A program made the position numbers and the translations under genes. Below the pieces are notes generated by a model. It ran no database searches. It had not been told where the DNA came from and saw only the letters and a list, made by a program, of their open reading frames with translations. Below are positions 50,837-61,012 of a DNA stretch of 64,000 bases, piece after piece; the stretch's first letter is position 1; each line of letters begins with the position of its first letter. Source of the DNA: Candidatus Thalassarchaeum sp. (GTDB lineage: Archaea > Thermoplasmatota > Poseidoniia > Poseidoniales > Thalassarchaeaceae); assembly GCA_016777225.1 (NCBI GenBank), contig JADHRW010000002.1:257284-321283 (forward strand). Reading direction: 5' to 3'.

Positions 50837-53800
50837 TTAGTTCTGGCCTTTTTGTTGGGCATAGTAAGAAGCGTAGTACTGCTCAGCATACTGCCTGGCA
50901 GTTTGTTCATCGTAACCTGATGCTACCATTTGTTGAACATAAGCTTCTACAGGATCCATTTGCTCTACTCCACCAAACTGTTCTACTACATCTGCACCAG
51001 AATCCTTGCCGCCTCTTCCTCTAGCGACTAGAGTAACACCAACAATTGCTAGTATAGCGATAAGACCACCTATTCCGATAATAATTGGACTAACTCCTCC
51101 ACTTGATGAACCACCACAACCAGATGAACTTGGGTCTAAATCACACTCATCTTTAGGTAATAAATTAATTACAATTTCATCACTTAATACATACCGGCTT
51201 CCATCTCCCTCAGTAATTCTGAAGTAAAGAGTCGCACTAACTCCACTGGTCGAGTAAAGTTCTGATATATCTAAAGTCATTGAGAAACCATCTCCATCTC
51301 CTAGGCCATCAGAAACATTGAATTTACCTATTGATTTCTGAGTAATCTTTTGAGTGGGTGTATAGTCCAAAATTAATGGATTTAAGGAAACCTCTATCTT
51401 GACGTCACTATTTTCGGCTCCACCGAATATACTACCAACAATAGTCACATCATCTGATGATTGAGAATCACTAGGTCTCGGAGAGGTAAACGACCATACT
51501 GGCTCTGCATCACCATCATCTTCTCCGACTATTATGAAATACATTCGATATTTATTTTGAGTTTGTTTACCTGCTAAATCGTATACAATTAACTCGACTC
51601 GAACATCTTTCTCAATCGTTGAACTTGCAGTAATATTTCTGAAAGTATAACTCCATTCATCAGTTACTGCAGCTGGATTCTGCCAAACATGTTGTTCATC
51701 ATTAAATTCACCAACTGGCATATCATTGATTACTCTCCATTCATACAACGCGATTCCTGACTCTCCTTCTGGAGCATCGGGATCAGTACTATTTTCACCT
51801 GTAAATTGGATTGTTGTTTCTCCCGTATCAGATAACCTAACTCTGTAGACTGGCCAATCAACTCCTGCGATTGGTTTCGTACCTGCTGGAGTGATAAATT
51901 CAGATGTTAGAGTATCGTGAACAATAGTCGCTGCCGAGATAGGATAGAAATCATCAGCAAGAGTATCATTTGTAATTAAACGAATATAGGTGATTCTAGT
52001 ATGTCCTGCTTCATCGTGAAGGTACAGAGTTAATATCCATTCAGCACCAATTCTGCATGGATCATCAACACCAGCTGCACAGAATGAACCCATGGTTGGT
52101 ATTGATGGGTTGAGTTGGTTAGTATGACTAACTAGGCCTGAATCAAGTACTTCACCGTCCCATCCAGTAACTGAATCATTATTTCCTGATTCTAAATCCC
52201 AATCAGCAATCAGCCCAGGAATTGAAGAAATATAATTAAATTCTAAATCAGCATTACTCTTAATATATTTATCTCGATATGCAGCTGTTGTTGGATTAAT
52301 ATCTACTGATTCCCCGTTAATAATCAAATCAAAATCAGTACCTGCAATACCAAAATCAACAGGATATGGAGTTAAGTGATAAGAAAGCATATTAGATAAT
52401 AGTGGGATATTCTCTCCACCATAAGACTCAGAAACGCTAGGGTTCTCTACATCAATAGTTGTAACGATTAATCCTCCAGCTCCTTTATTGCAAAGCGACA
52501 TTAGAGAATGGCCTTGGTTAGTATCTCTCAGTAAGGTATGGAAAGTCCCTCCAGTAACACTGATTCTGCCACCGCAAGTAGCAGGAATCTGATTCGCTTG
52601 GACTTGAGACGCAACATCTATTCCTGCTATCGCAACATAATCTCCTGCATGGATTCCTGAAAATGTGACTTTATCTATACCAAGTAACATTGGATGGTAT
52701 GGGTCGTCAATTGAAAGGTCATCATAATTAATTCTGTTATCAGTAGAGAAATTATATTGATTCCTGTCTTTAATAGCCATATCAAAGATTAACTTGCCAG
52801 GATCATATTCGTTTTGGTATGGCCCTAAGTGCATTTGAACAGTTCCTCCATTAACCATGAAGTTCTCTAATACATCTACAACACTGAGGCCATCACTTTC
52901 TCTTGTACTATCCATTATGCCATAATAATCTCCATAAACTACATTATAATCAGTTTGCCAAGGAAGTAATACCTTGTTATAGTGCTCAATCCAATCTGGA
53001 GTAGCATAGGTATTCCAATCACTTACCCTTAATTGAGTATAGGTCAAATTCATTGCATCAAGATCTTTCTTTACTTGCTGAAGACGATTTTGGTCAGTTG
53101 GATTAGATAAAATTGCTACATCAACTTGATCGAAGAATTTTATTACAAAGAACCTTTCATTTCCGGAACTATTACCATCATCTGTAAATGTTGCAAAGAA
53201 ACTAATATTGTAAGTATGGCCATCATACCAGGAGGAATAAGGTGCTGTCCAATTCGCCCAAGACCTCTCATGAGGTACTAAGTCAAATGGTCCATTATCT
53301 GAATTCTCTTGGTATACAATTTGTCCAGTATTCTCATCTAATATCTGCATAGTCAGCTGATACTCGGCTTCTATGACTCCATTCAATAATGGCAAGACAA
53401 AGTTATGAGATGATGCTCCATAAACTCCTTGTTGATTCTTGTTTGTAGTATATACACATGCATAGGTTATATCAGTTGTACAATCTAGAATATCTGGTTG
53501 CATCAGAGTAATATCTGCACTAGCAATACTAAACATTATAGTAGTAAAATTATTTGCTAGATTGACTTCACTTTGATTATACCATTTATCTAGAGGATTC
53601 GTATTATTGAATAAAGTCTTAACATCAATTCTATAAATACCGCTCTGGAAATCATGATTTGCAATTGTAACTAATTGTCTTTCATCAGCATCCATACCAG
53701 TGACATCAACAGTGTAAGTACCATCATCTTCAAAAGTAAATTCTTCGATTCTTATGTTATCTATGGCAAATCCTGCCGAACCAGCATTTCCATTAACGCC

Positions 53801-56800
53801 GTCGTCATTTGATAAGAATCTCCAAGTCAAAGATACATCAGAGCCAGAAAGTGAAGTGCATTCATCTCCCCATTCGAATGTATTTTCACTAGTCTGATTT
53901 TGTAAGAAAATATTTGACATATCAACGGTTACAGATTTAACAATTTGTTCAGAATCATACCAAACAACTGAATCATATTTATCAGAGAAATCACCAAAGT
54001 ACTCTACTTCATCATAACCATTATTGTCGAAATCTTCGCATCTATCAAAAGGGCGGGGGCCATTTTCATTAAGATCGGTCCAACTTCCGAATATAATTCC
54101 ATTGAAGTTTTCCCCATTCTTTGTCCATGAGACTTCTAATTGAGCTGCATCTCTAATTGCAAGAATATTGCCATTACTATCTTTCAAATAGTCTCCTTCG
54201 GCATAATAATCAAATGTCAGATAAGTGAAATCTGCACCATCTGCCCCAACTGGAATATCTGCAATTGTTAAGGTTTCATTCCAATTATCGCCATAACCAG
54301 TATCGGGATGACCTAACCAGTAGGCATGATTGTTGAAAACCCCTTGATTTTGTGGTAACATGCCATTAGAACCGCTCGAATCATCAAGACGGCTACCATT
54401 TTCATTGCCATCATCTTCCCATATCTGGTCTGCTGGATTACCAAAAGAGAAATCCTCTATAGCAACTAGATCAGGAAGAGCATTTCTCACCCTAGCTTCA
54501 ACTTGGAAATCGGTGACTGTATTTCCATAATTCTGAACCTTGACATTAATATCCCTTAGACCTGATGCATATCTTACACCATTTTCTAAATCTATCCATG
54601 GTTCTTCTGCAACTCCAGGATCGTAAAGATTGTTTACAGTTAACTGGAATTTCACCTCATCATTTGTTGCATCTAAATTTGAGAACCCACTAGGATTTTC
54701 TAAAGTTGTAGAAATATAATATGTCTTATTGTCAACGAAATCAGAGTTTAGTGAAACATCACGAGAAGCACCAGCACCTAAATCTGTGAATGAAATTTCC
54801 TGACTAACAATCTCTTCAGTTCCAAATATAACATCTACCTTTCTAATAGAAATATTATCGAAGGCAAAACCATCGAAACCAGTATCATAAGATGCCCCAT
54901 CTGGACCGACTGAGCCAACAAGTCCACTTCTAAATCTAAATCTGATATCAATTACTTGGCCAGCATAAGGAGTTAAATCAATTGAATCTATTTTTTCTGG
55001 ATCTTCAGAGGCAGTTCCGTCTTCAGTGAAATTCAACCAACCGGTTACAGTTTGACTGGAAATATCACCGTTGTATGTATTAAATTCTGGGTCGACACCT
55101 TGAGTATATAACCTGAAATATCTATCATTATCCCATCCTCCGGAGAAGAATACTTGTTCCCAACCACTACCATCACTCCATACTTCTATACTGCATGAAT
55201 CTTCATATAACCATCTTTCAACTACATCGAACTGTTCCGCTAAATATAATTGGAAGAAAGACGCACTGCACATAGCCCACATGTCAAGATAGGCAGCATC
55301 TGAACCCGTAAGATCGACATTCTCAAGAATAATTGCCTCATCTTGATGATTAAAATATCCTGAATCAGATTCATCAGTACCTTCATAATCTAGACCAGCC
55401 CAATAATAATCAGTAGGGTTAGAGTCAGCCTCATACCATGAAGCATTCTGCCCTACAGTGGAATTTGTTTCTTCATGCCAAGAAGATTGACCTTCTGGGT
55501 ATTCTCCAGTGTATGAATATTTCACCCAATTACATGTACTGCATTCAGATTTATCTTCATTACCGTCGAAATCATTCGCGTAGACAATTGTATCTGTCCC
55601 CCCTAAAACTTCTTTCACTTCTAAATCAACATCTATACTACCTGAAATAGGATTCAAACCCGTATTCTTAATTGTGACATTAACGTATCTGTTCCCTTCG
55701 CCCAGTTGAGCGGCTCCAGTTGCGGGATTGAATGATGCAGGAGCTACAGTCACATCAGTAATACCAACATCCTCGTTATCAAGTGATAGAACTGAGAGGA
55801 AATCCCCTGCTCCCGGCCATCCTTGAGTATCAAGCCACATTGCGTTATTTGCAAATCTATATGCATAATCACGTTGCCCTATTACGATTTCAAAGGCGCT
55901 ATCATCTCCTCCCTGTAATTGTCCAGGTTGAGCCATTGTAGGCCTTCTTCCTACATCAAAAGATAGCCCTGGCAAATAGCCGGGGGCATTGGGGTCTCCA
56001 AGAATAATTTCTACAGAATTAATCTCTCTCAAATTTTCAAGTAAGAGGAAAGTTTGGTTCTGAGAACTAGAATCTTGAGTTCTTGTCAAAGTTAATTCTG
56101 TTGGAACGAAGAAGTCATACTTACCATCATTATTAACATCTTCAATTGTTATTGATGCCCCTTTAAAATCACCTAAATATGCATAATTTTGAGTGTCCCA
56201 AGAAGTCCCTGAACCAAAAGCATAGGATATATTACCTGTTAGACCATCGATAGCAGCAATTAAGTCAATTTCTCCGTTACCGTCGGTATCTTTGATATCG
56301 ATCCCATATAATGGTTCATTATGCTCGGCATCTAATTTGAATTCATGGACACCAGGTGAAGCAACCATTGGATTAGGATATTGACCCTGTAGACAATCAT
56401 ATTCAAGTACAGTCATATTATCATAATGGCCTACAGAAATTCCCACTCCTGTATTGAAAGGAGGAGTCCTCAATAGCCAAATATCAAGATCTTCACAATC
56501 TCCAATCCCACCACCAGGGAATCCGCCGCCAGTTACAGTTTCACCATAATGGCCGAGCATCATATTTGTGTATAGACCATTAGTGAGAGGTACTGCAAGT
56601 GTTTGTTGAGCAGTAAGTAAAGTTGGATCAGGGCCTTTGTATACCTGAATATATTGATTAGTGGATGTGGCATCTCTGACTACCATGACAATATCTGCAT
56701 TACCATCACCATCAATATCTGCAACATCCATATCAGAAAGGAATGGATTTGAAACTGTTATTTCTGAATCGCTCCAAAGATTGACTCTCTCGCTACAATC

Positions 56801-57259
56801 ACCCCATAGGACTGTGAGATTCCCTGGTCGTACGAAAGATTCGCCTACAAATCTAATATTTTGCTGGTAATATACAAGATCGTTTACACCATCGCCATCA
56901 ATATCTGCAACTTCAACACGCGTTCCATCGGCTGTGTCAATGAAACCTGCCCTTCTTGAATCATTGTTTGAAATAAATACATCTTGCCTATCTGCAAAAC
57001 CACCTGAACCATCATTATACAGAACGGTTATGAATAATCCCATTGTACTAGCAGAGGCGATATCATTATCTCCATCGCAGTCTAAATCTCCTATCGAAAT
57101 ATAAGAAGGGTCTCTTTGTACAGCATACTGAGTAATGTGTGACGCTGATACCGCAGGAACCAAAGATACGAATAGAGAACTCACAAATAAGAAGACGAGT
57201 AACAAAGCCTTCCGGCTCTTCGCGGATTGATTATTCGTATTGTTCTGGTTATACAACAT
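50837..57259 (-). CDS. Giant cell-surface protein with FG-GAP calcium repeats and C-terminal anchor
   Basis: The 2,140-residue exported protein starts at ATG 57259 (MLYNQNN); a GTG at 57301 would add 14 residues. After a signal peptide ending near VSAS come FG-GAP/VCBS repeats with calcium loops such as DLDCDGDND, DIDGDGVND, DIDGDGNAD, DTDGNGEID and DVNNDGKYD. Several CARDB-like and MAM-like beta-sandwich modules follow, two of them holding a FDN(I) FAFDNISI-type motif. A central region of about 1350-1650 lacks clear repeats and includes a ThuA/GATase-like QVDVAILSNPTDQNRLQQV start. The C-terminus has a Cys pair, one helix (about 2070-2092) and a cytoplasmic tail rich in Gln and Tyr. It is probably a surface adhesin or S-layer-associated protein. 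Confidence 0.85.
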   Translation of the reverse strand: MLYNQNNTNNQSAKSRKALLLVFLFVSSLFVSLVPAVSASHITQYAVQRDPSYISIGDLDCDGDNDIASASTMGLFITVLYNDGSGGFADRQDVFISNNDSRRAGFIDTADGTRVEVADIDGDGVNDLVYYQQNIRFVGESFVRPGNLTVLWGDCSERVNLWSDSEITVSNPFLSDMDVADIDGDGNADIVMVVRDATSTNQYIQVYKGPDPTLLTAQQTLAVPLTNGLYTNMMLGHYGETVTGGGFPGGGIGDCEDLDIWLLRTPPFNTGVGISVGHYDNMTVLEYDCLQGQYPNPMVASPGVHEFKLDAEHNEPLYGIDIKDTDGNGEIDLIAAIDGLTGNISYAFGSGTSWDTQNYAYLGDFKGASITIEDVNNDGKYDFFVPTELTLTRTQDSSSQNQTFLLLENLREINSVEIILGDPNAPGYLPGLSFDVGRRPTMAQPGQLQGGDDSAFEIVIGQRDYAYRFANNAMWLDTQGWPGAGDFLSVLSLDNEDVGITDVTVAPASFNPATGAAQLGEGNRYVNVTIKNTGLNPISGSIDVDLEVKEVLGGTDTIVYANDFDGNEDKSECSTCNWVKYSYTGEYPEGQSSWHEETNSTVGQNASWYEADSNPTDYYWAGLDYEGTDESDSGYFNHQDEAIILENVDLTGSDAAYLDMWAMCSASFFQLYLAEQFDVVERWLYEDSCSIEVWSDGSGWEQVFFSGGWDNDRYFRLYTQGVDPEFNTYNGDISSQTVTGWLNFTEDGTASEDPEKIDSIDLTPYAGQVIDIRFRFRSGLVGSVGPDGASYDTGFDGFAFDNISIRKVDVIFGTEEIVSQEISFTDLGAGASRDVSLNSDFVDNKTYYISTTLENPSGFSNLDATNDEVKFQLTVNNLYDPGVAEEPWIDLENGVRYASGLRDINVKVQNYGNTVTDFQVEARVRNALPDLVAIEDFSFGNPADQIWEDDGNENGSRLDDSSGSNGMLPQNQGVFNNHAYWLGHPDTGYGDNWNETLTIADIPVGADGADFTYLTFDYYAEGDYLKDSNGNILAIRDAAQLEVSWTKNGENFNGIIFGSWTDLNENGPRPFDRCEDFDNNGYDEVEYFGDFSDKYDSVVWYDSEQIVKSVTVDMSNIFLQNQTSENTFEWGDECTSLSGSDVSLTWRFLSNDDGVNGNAGSAGFAIDNIRIEEFTFEDDGTYTVDVTGMDADERQLVTIANHDFQSGIYRIDVKTLFNNTNPLDKWYNQSEVNLANNFTTIMFSIASADITLMQPDILDCTTDITYACVYTTNKNQQGVYGASSHNFVLPLLNGVIEAEYQLTMQILDENTGQIVYQENSDNGPFDLVPHERSWANWTAPYSSWYDGHTYNISFFATFTDDGNSSGNERFFVIKFFDQVDVAILSNPTDQNRLQQVKKDLDAMNLTYTQLRVSDWNTYATPDWIEHYNKVLLPWQTDYNVVYGDYYGIMDSTRESDGLSVVDVLENFMVNGGTVQMHLGPYQNEYDPGKLIFDMAIKDRNQYNFSTDNRINYDDLSIDDPYHPMLLGIDKVTFSGIHAGDYVAIAGIDVASQVQANQIPATCGGRISVTGGTFHTLLRDTNQGHSLMSLCNKGAGGLIVTTIDVENPSVSESYGGENIPLLSNMLSYHLTPYPVDFGIAGTDFDLIINGESVDINPTTAAYRDKYIKSNADLEFNYISSIPGLIADWDLESGNNDSVTGWDGEVLDSGLVSHTNQLNPSIPTMGSFCAAGVDDPCRIGAEWILTLYLHDEAGHTRITYIRLITNDTLADDFYPISAATIVHDTLTSEFITPAGTKPIAGVDWPVYRVRLSDTGETTIQFTGENSTDPDAPEGESGIALYEWRVINDMPVGEFNDEQHVWQNPAAVTDEWSYTFRNITASSTIEKDVRVELIVYDLAGKQTQNKYRMYFIIVGEDDGDAEPVWSFTSPRPSDSQSSDDVTIVGSIFGGAENSDVKIEVSLNPLILDYTPTQKITQKSIGKFNVSDGLGDGDGFSMTLDISELYSTSGVSATLYFRITEGDGSRYVLSDEIVINLLPKDECDLDPSSSGCGGSSSGGVSPIIIGIGGLIAILAIVGVTLVARGRGGKDSGADVVEQFGGVEQMDPVEAYVQQMVASGYDEQTARQYAEQYYASYYAQQKGQN

Positions 57260-57555
57260 ACTCCTTCGGAGTTTCGTTCCATTCTTAGCACTTATTACCA
57301 CTTGATTCCAATTTCATTAGAATAATGTAGGTATAAAATGCTTGATTAGAACAACATCGATATCAAAAAATAAATTACAGAATTAGTAATGGATGTATAA
57401 TTATAATCTGAGAGAATCTAATTGACTACTCAATTTATCCCACAAATTATCTCTCTCTATGCCACTCATACTTCCGTGTTAGTATTACCTGATATAAAGA
57501 AAGGTTTCAAATTAATAAACATTTTTCGCCAATCTTGAGATCTCAAGAATAATAA

Positions 57556-58212
57556 TCATCGAGAAATTAACCAACTGGGATTTGGAGCATAATGTACTTC
57601 TGCGCCGCCATAAATCAGTTCCAACCTTCCCATCATCCATAATCGATTAAGGAATAGTTCTAACTCAGATCCTTCTCGATTAATTTTCTCACCTATAAGT
57701 TCTTCAATTGCACTGATTGAAAGAGAGGTTTGTCCATGTTCACGTACTACAAGAGTAAGTAAAATTTGCAACCAAGCCTCTGCCATAGGATCACCAGATA
57801 GATTGTTAGAAAGGGGTTCTGGAGTATCTATTGACTCAAGAAATTCTCTGATATACTCTAATTGAGGTTCGGTTCGAGAAGGGCCAACTAACTCAGAAAT
57901 TTTAGCCTTGATATCAAGATCACCAATTCGACGAACTACAGCTGGAATACTAGTAGGGTCAGGCGTAGGCCCAGGTAGTTTATTGACATCATCTAAAGAT
58001 TCTAATTGTTTATCATTACCCATAGCAGGCCGGGATTGAGGTTCTTTACCATCAACTAATCTAGCAGAAAGTGGTTGGACAAAACCGACTCTACCTTGTA
58101 ACCCTAGTTCTTGACGCAAAGAATCAACAACATGAGATTCCCCCTCTATAAGAACGTCAATACCATTTTCAGGTGAACGAAATCTGAACCTAACTGTGCC
58201 TCTCATCTGCAT
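57556..58212 (-). CDS. Uncharacterised cytoplasmic protein with winged-helix-like C-terminus
   Basis: The 218-residue soluble protein has a short beta-rich N-terminus (GTVRFRFRSPENGIDVLIEG). A low-complexity Pro-rich linker lies at about 70-95. The C-terminal alpha-helical region includes SISAIEELIGEKINREGSELELFLNRLWMMGRLELIYGG, which looks like a winged helix. No family was recognised. Two adjacent ATG codons (58212 and 58206) are possible starts. It lies 47 bp downstream of aconitase on the same strand and could be cotranscribed. The 254-bp gap between it and the giant surface protein start holds only AT-rich sequence. Confidence 0.65.
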   Translation of the reverse strand: MQMRGTVRFRFRSPENGIDVLIEGESHVVDSLRQELGLQGRVGFVQPLSARLVDGKEPQSRPAMGNDKQLESLDDVNKLPGPTPDPTSIPAVVRRIGDLDIKAKISELVGPSRTEPQLEYIREFLESIDTPEPLSNNLSGDPMAEAWLQILLTLVVREHGQTSLSISAIEELIGEKINREGSELELFLNRLWMMGRLELIYGGAEVHYAPNPSWLISR

Positions 58213-58259
58213 ATGCTATTCTCCTACATCACTCACAGGTAAAACATCATGTTTCAACT

Positions 58260-60947
58260 TCACTCTTTTGCTAATTTGCGTAAAACGGTTTGTAGAATAC
58301 CACCATTATTGTAATAATCAACTTCGACAGGAGTATCTAAACGGATTACTGCACTGAAATTAATTATCTCACCATCGGTTCTTTTTGCAACTATATCTAT
58401 AGTAGACAGAGGTACAAGTTTGTCATTCGCAGGTATGTTGAAACTCTCGGTTCCGTCAAAGCCAAGAGTATCTGCACTCTGTCCATCAATGAATGTTAAA
58501 GGAAGAACGCCCATACCTACAAGATTGGAACGATGAATACGTTCGAAAGAGGTTGCAATTACAGCCTTTACTCCGAGTAAGAGGGTTCCTTTGGCTGCCC
58601 AATCTCTACTACTGCCTGTGCCGTATTGTGAACCTGCTAAAACTACCAAATCAGTTTCATCAGATTGATATCTTTGACTTGCCTCAAAAATTGAAAGTAC
58701 ATCGCCAGTTGGGAAATGAGTAGTCCAGCCCCCTTCAGTTCCTGCGGCTATTTGATTCTTAATTCTAATATTTGCAAAGGTTCCTCTCATCATAACTTCA
58801 TGATTGCCTCTTCGACTACCAAATGAATTAAAATCTCTAGGATTTACACCATTATCGACTAAATATTTTCCTGCAGGGCCGTGATGAGGAAATGCGCCAG
58901 CAGGGGAAATATGGTCAGTAGTTACTGAATCGCCGAGTTTCAATAAAACACGAGCATTTTCGATTGGATCAATAGGAGAAGGATGCGCTTTTATTCCTTC
59001 AAAGAATGATGGCAGCCTCACATAAGTAGAGTCATCATCCCAGGGATACAAAGCAGAGGGCTCGGTTGGAATTGAATCCCATCTTGGTTCTTCTAACACA
59101 TCCGAATATCTATCTCTAAACATTTCTGGAGTTAATGAATTGAGTAATGTTTCGCGAATTTCCTCATCTTTAGGCCATATGTCAGAGAGCATTACTGGTT
59201 CATCTTCAGAGGTATATCCTATTGGATCATTTTGTAAATCTATATTCAATGTTCCAGCAAGAGCATAGGCTACAACTAATGGTGGACTTGCAAGATAGTT
59301 CGCTTTGATTTTTTGATGAATGCGCCCCTCAAAATTACGATTTCCAGAAAGAACACTGCCTACAATAAGATCGGACGCATCAATTGCTGCTTCAATATCT
59401 TCATCGAGAGGACCTGAATTACCTATGCAAGTAGTACAGCCATAACCAACCACATTAAATCCCAAAGCAGACAAATCTTCAGTCAGCCCAGCGGCATCAA
59501 AATATTCTGTAACTACTCGGCTACCTGGAGCTAAACTAGGCCTTACCCAAGGTTTGATTTCAAGACCTTTTAATCGAGCATTTCTAGCCAATAGACCCGC
59601 TGCTAGCATTACACTAGGATTACTTGTATTTGTACAACTTGTTATTGCTGCAATAACGATATCTCCATGTTGTAATTCTACTTCACGTCCTTCAATGTAT
59701 GAAGATGAATCATTGTCACTAGAATCAATCCCATGACCATGATGACCTGAGGGGAGATTAAGACTTTCCAGCCAGTGACGTTTCATATCTGATAAATCAA
59801 CACGATCTTGTGGTCTTTTTGGACCTGCTAGAGCAGGTTCAACTGTGCCCAAATCTAGAGATATTGAAGAAGTAAAATTTGGAACTGGAGTTTCGTTAGT
59901 ATGGAACATTCCTTGTGCACTCATATATCTTTTAACATTCTCAATATGAGAACTGTCACGACCCGATAGGTGCATATAATCAAGAGTTGTTTGATCTACT
60001 GGGAAAAAACCACATGTAGCCCCATATTCCGGAGCCATATTAGCAATAGTTGCTCTATCTGGGAGACTGAGATTAGCCATTCCTGAACCATAAAATTCTA
60101 CAAATTTGGACACTACTCCATGCTCTCTAAGCATTTCTACTATTCTTAACGTCATATCAGTAGCAGTTACTCCTGCATTCAAAGAACCTGTTAATTCGAA
60201 ACCTACTACTTCTGGTAAAAGCATATAGATTGGCTGCCCAAGCATTACTGCTTCTGCTTCTATTCCGCCAACTCCCCATCCTAAAACGCCGAGACCATTT
60301 ATCATAGTAGTATGAGAATCCGTACCAACCAGAGAATCAGGTATCCATAAATCGTTTTCTAAACGAGCGACACTAGCAATCCATTCAAGATTAACTTGAT
60401 GAACTATTCCTCTCCCAGGAGGTACTGCACGGAAATTATCAAGACTCATTTGACCCCATTTGAGAAATTTATATCTCTCCATATTACGCTTATATTCTAT
60501 CTCAAGGTTACGCTCTCTAGCATCTGAAAATAACCCTGAGACGTCTACTTGAACGGAATGATCTATGACTAAATCTACTGGAACTTGAGGGTTGACTTTC
60601 TCGGGATCGCCTCCTAATTCAACCATAGCATCTCTCAATGCAGCAATGTCTACTACTGCAGGAACGCCTGTGAAGTCCTGAAGAATTACTCTGCTAGGAT
60701 TGAAAGGTATTTCTTCTGGTTTCATAGTTGGGGACCAAGAGGCTATTCTTTTCACATCATCTTTAGTCACCAAAAAGCCATCACATTTCCTGAGTGCTGA
60801 CTCTAATAATATTCGAATAGTGAATGGAAGTTTATCTAATTCACATAGGCCCTGAGTTTCAAGTTTTTTAAGAGACATGAAGGATGCTTTTTCACCAGAA
60901 AATGTATCAAATTCTGACTTCGCAGAGAACAAGTCACTGGTTGACAT
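58260..60947 (-). CDS. acnA: Aconitate hydratase A
   Basis: Aconitase interconverts citrate and isocitrate in the citric acid cycle with a [4Fe-4S] cluster. The 895-residue protein has VILQDFTGVPAVVDIAALRDA, the DLVIDHSVQVD segment, TDSHTTMINGLGVLGWGVGGIEAE, the cluster cysteines in AITSCTNTSNPSVM and GYGCTTCIGNSGPL, and the swivel domain with YGTGSSRDWAAKG and SFERIHRSNLVGMGVLPL. This is the bacterial/cytosolic IRP-like AcnA branch at normal length. MSTSDLF at ATG 60947 is preferred; an upstream start at 60974 gives a Cys-containing extension. The 2-oxoacid:ferredoxin oxidoreductase downstream serves the same cycle. Confidence 0.96.
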   Translation of the reverse strand: MSTSDLFSAKSEFDTFSGEKASFMSLKKLETQGLCELDKLPFTIRILLESALRKCDGFLVTKDDVKRIASWSPTMKPEEIPFNPSRVILQDFTGVPAVVDIAALRDAMVELGGDPEKVNPQVPVDLVIDHSVQVDVSGLFSDARERNLEIEYKRNMERYKFLKWGQMSLDNFRAVPPGRGIVHQVNLEWIASVARLENDLWIPDSLVGTDSHTTMINGLGVLGWGVGGIEAEAVMLGQPIYMLLPEVVGFELTGSLNAGVTATDMTLRIVEMLREHGVVSKFVEFYGSGMANLSLPDRATIANMAPEYGATCGFFPVDQTTLDYMHLSGRDSSHIENVKRYMSAQGMFHTNETPVPNFTSSISLDLGTVEPALAGPKRPQDRVDLSDMKRHWLESLNLPSGHHGHGIDSSDNDSSSYIEGREVELQHGDIVIAAITSCTNTSNPSVMLAAGLLARNARLKGLEIKPWVRPSLAPGSRVVTEYFDAAGLTEDLSALGFNVVGYGCTTCIGNSGPLDEDIEAAIDASDLIVGSVLSGNRNFEGRIHQKIKANYLASPPLVVAYALAGTLNIDLQNDPIGYTSEDEPVMLSDIWPKDEEIRETLLNSLTPEMFRDRYSDVLEEPRWDSIPTEPSALYPWDDDSTYVRLPSFFEGIKAHPSPIDPIENARVLLKLGDSVTTDHISPAGAFPHHGPAGKYLVDNGVNPRDFNSFGSRRGNHEVMMRGTFANIRIKNQIAAGTEGGWTTHFPTGDVLSIFEASQRYQSDETDLVVLAGSQYGTGSSRDWAAKGTLLLGVKAVIATSFERIHRSNLVGMGVLPLTFIDGQSADTLGFDGTESFNIPANDKLVPLSTIDIVAKRTDGEIINFSAVIRLDTPVEVDYYNNGGILQTVLRKLAKE

Positions 60948-61012
60948 ACTATCACCCGCTAAGATAGAGCACAAGAATATGTCTAATCTATGAGTTTAAG
61001 ATAATGATAAAA

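Noticed and set aside
57260-57555. Possible gene between the giant surface protein and the 218-residue protein
   Set aside because: Only short AT-rich frames without start context; probably promoter and 3' sequence.
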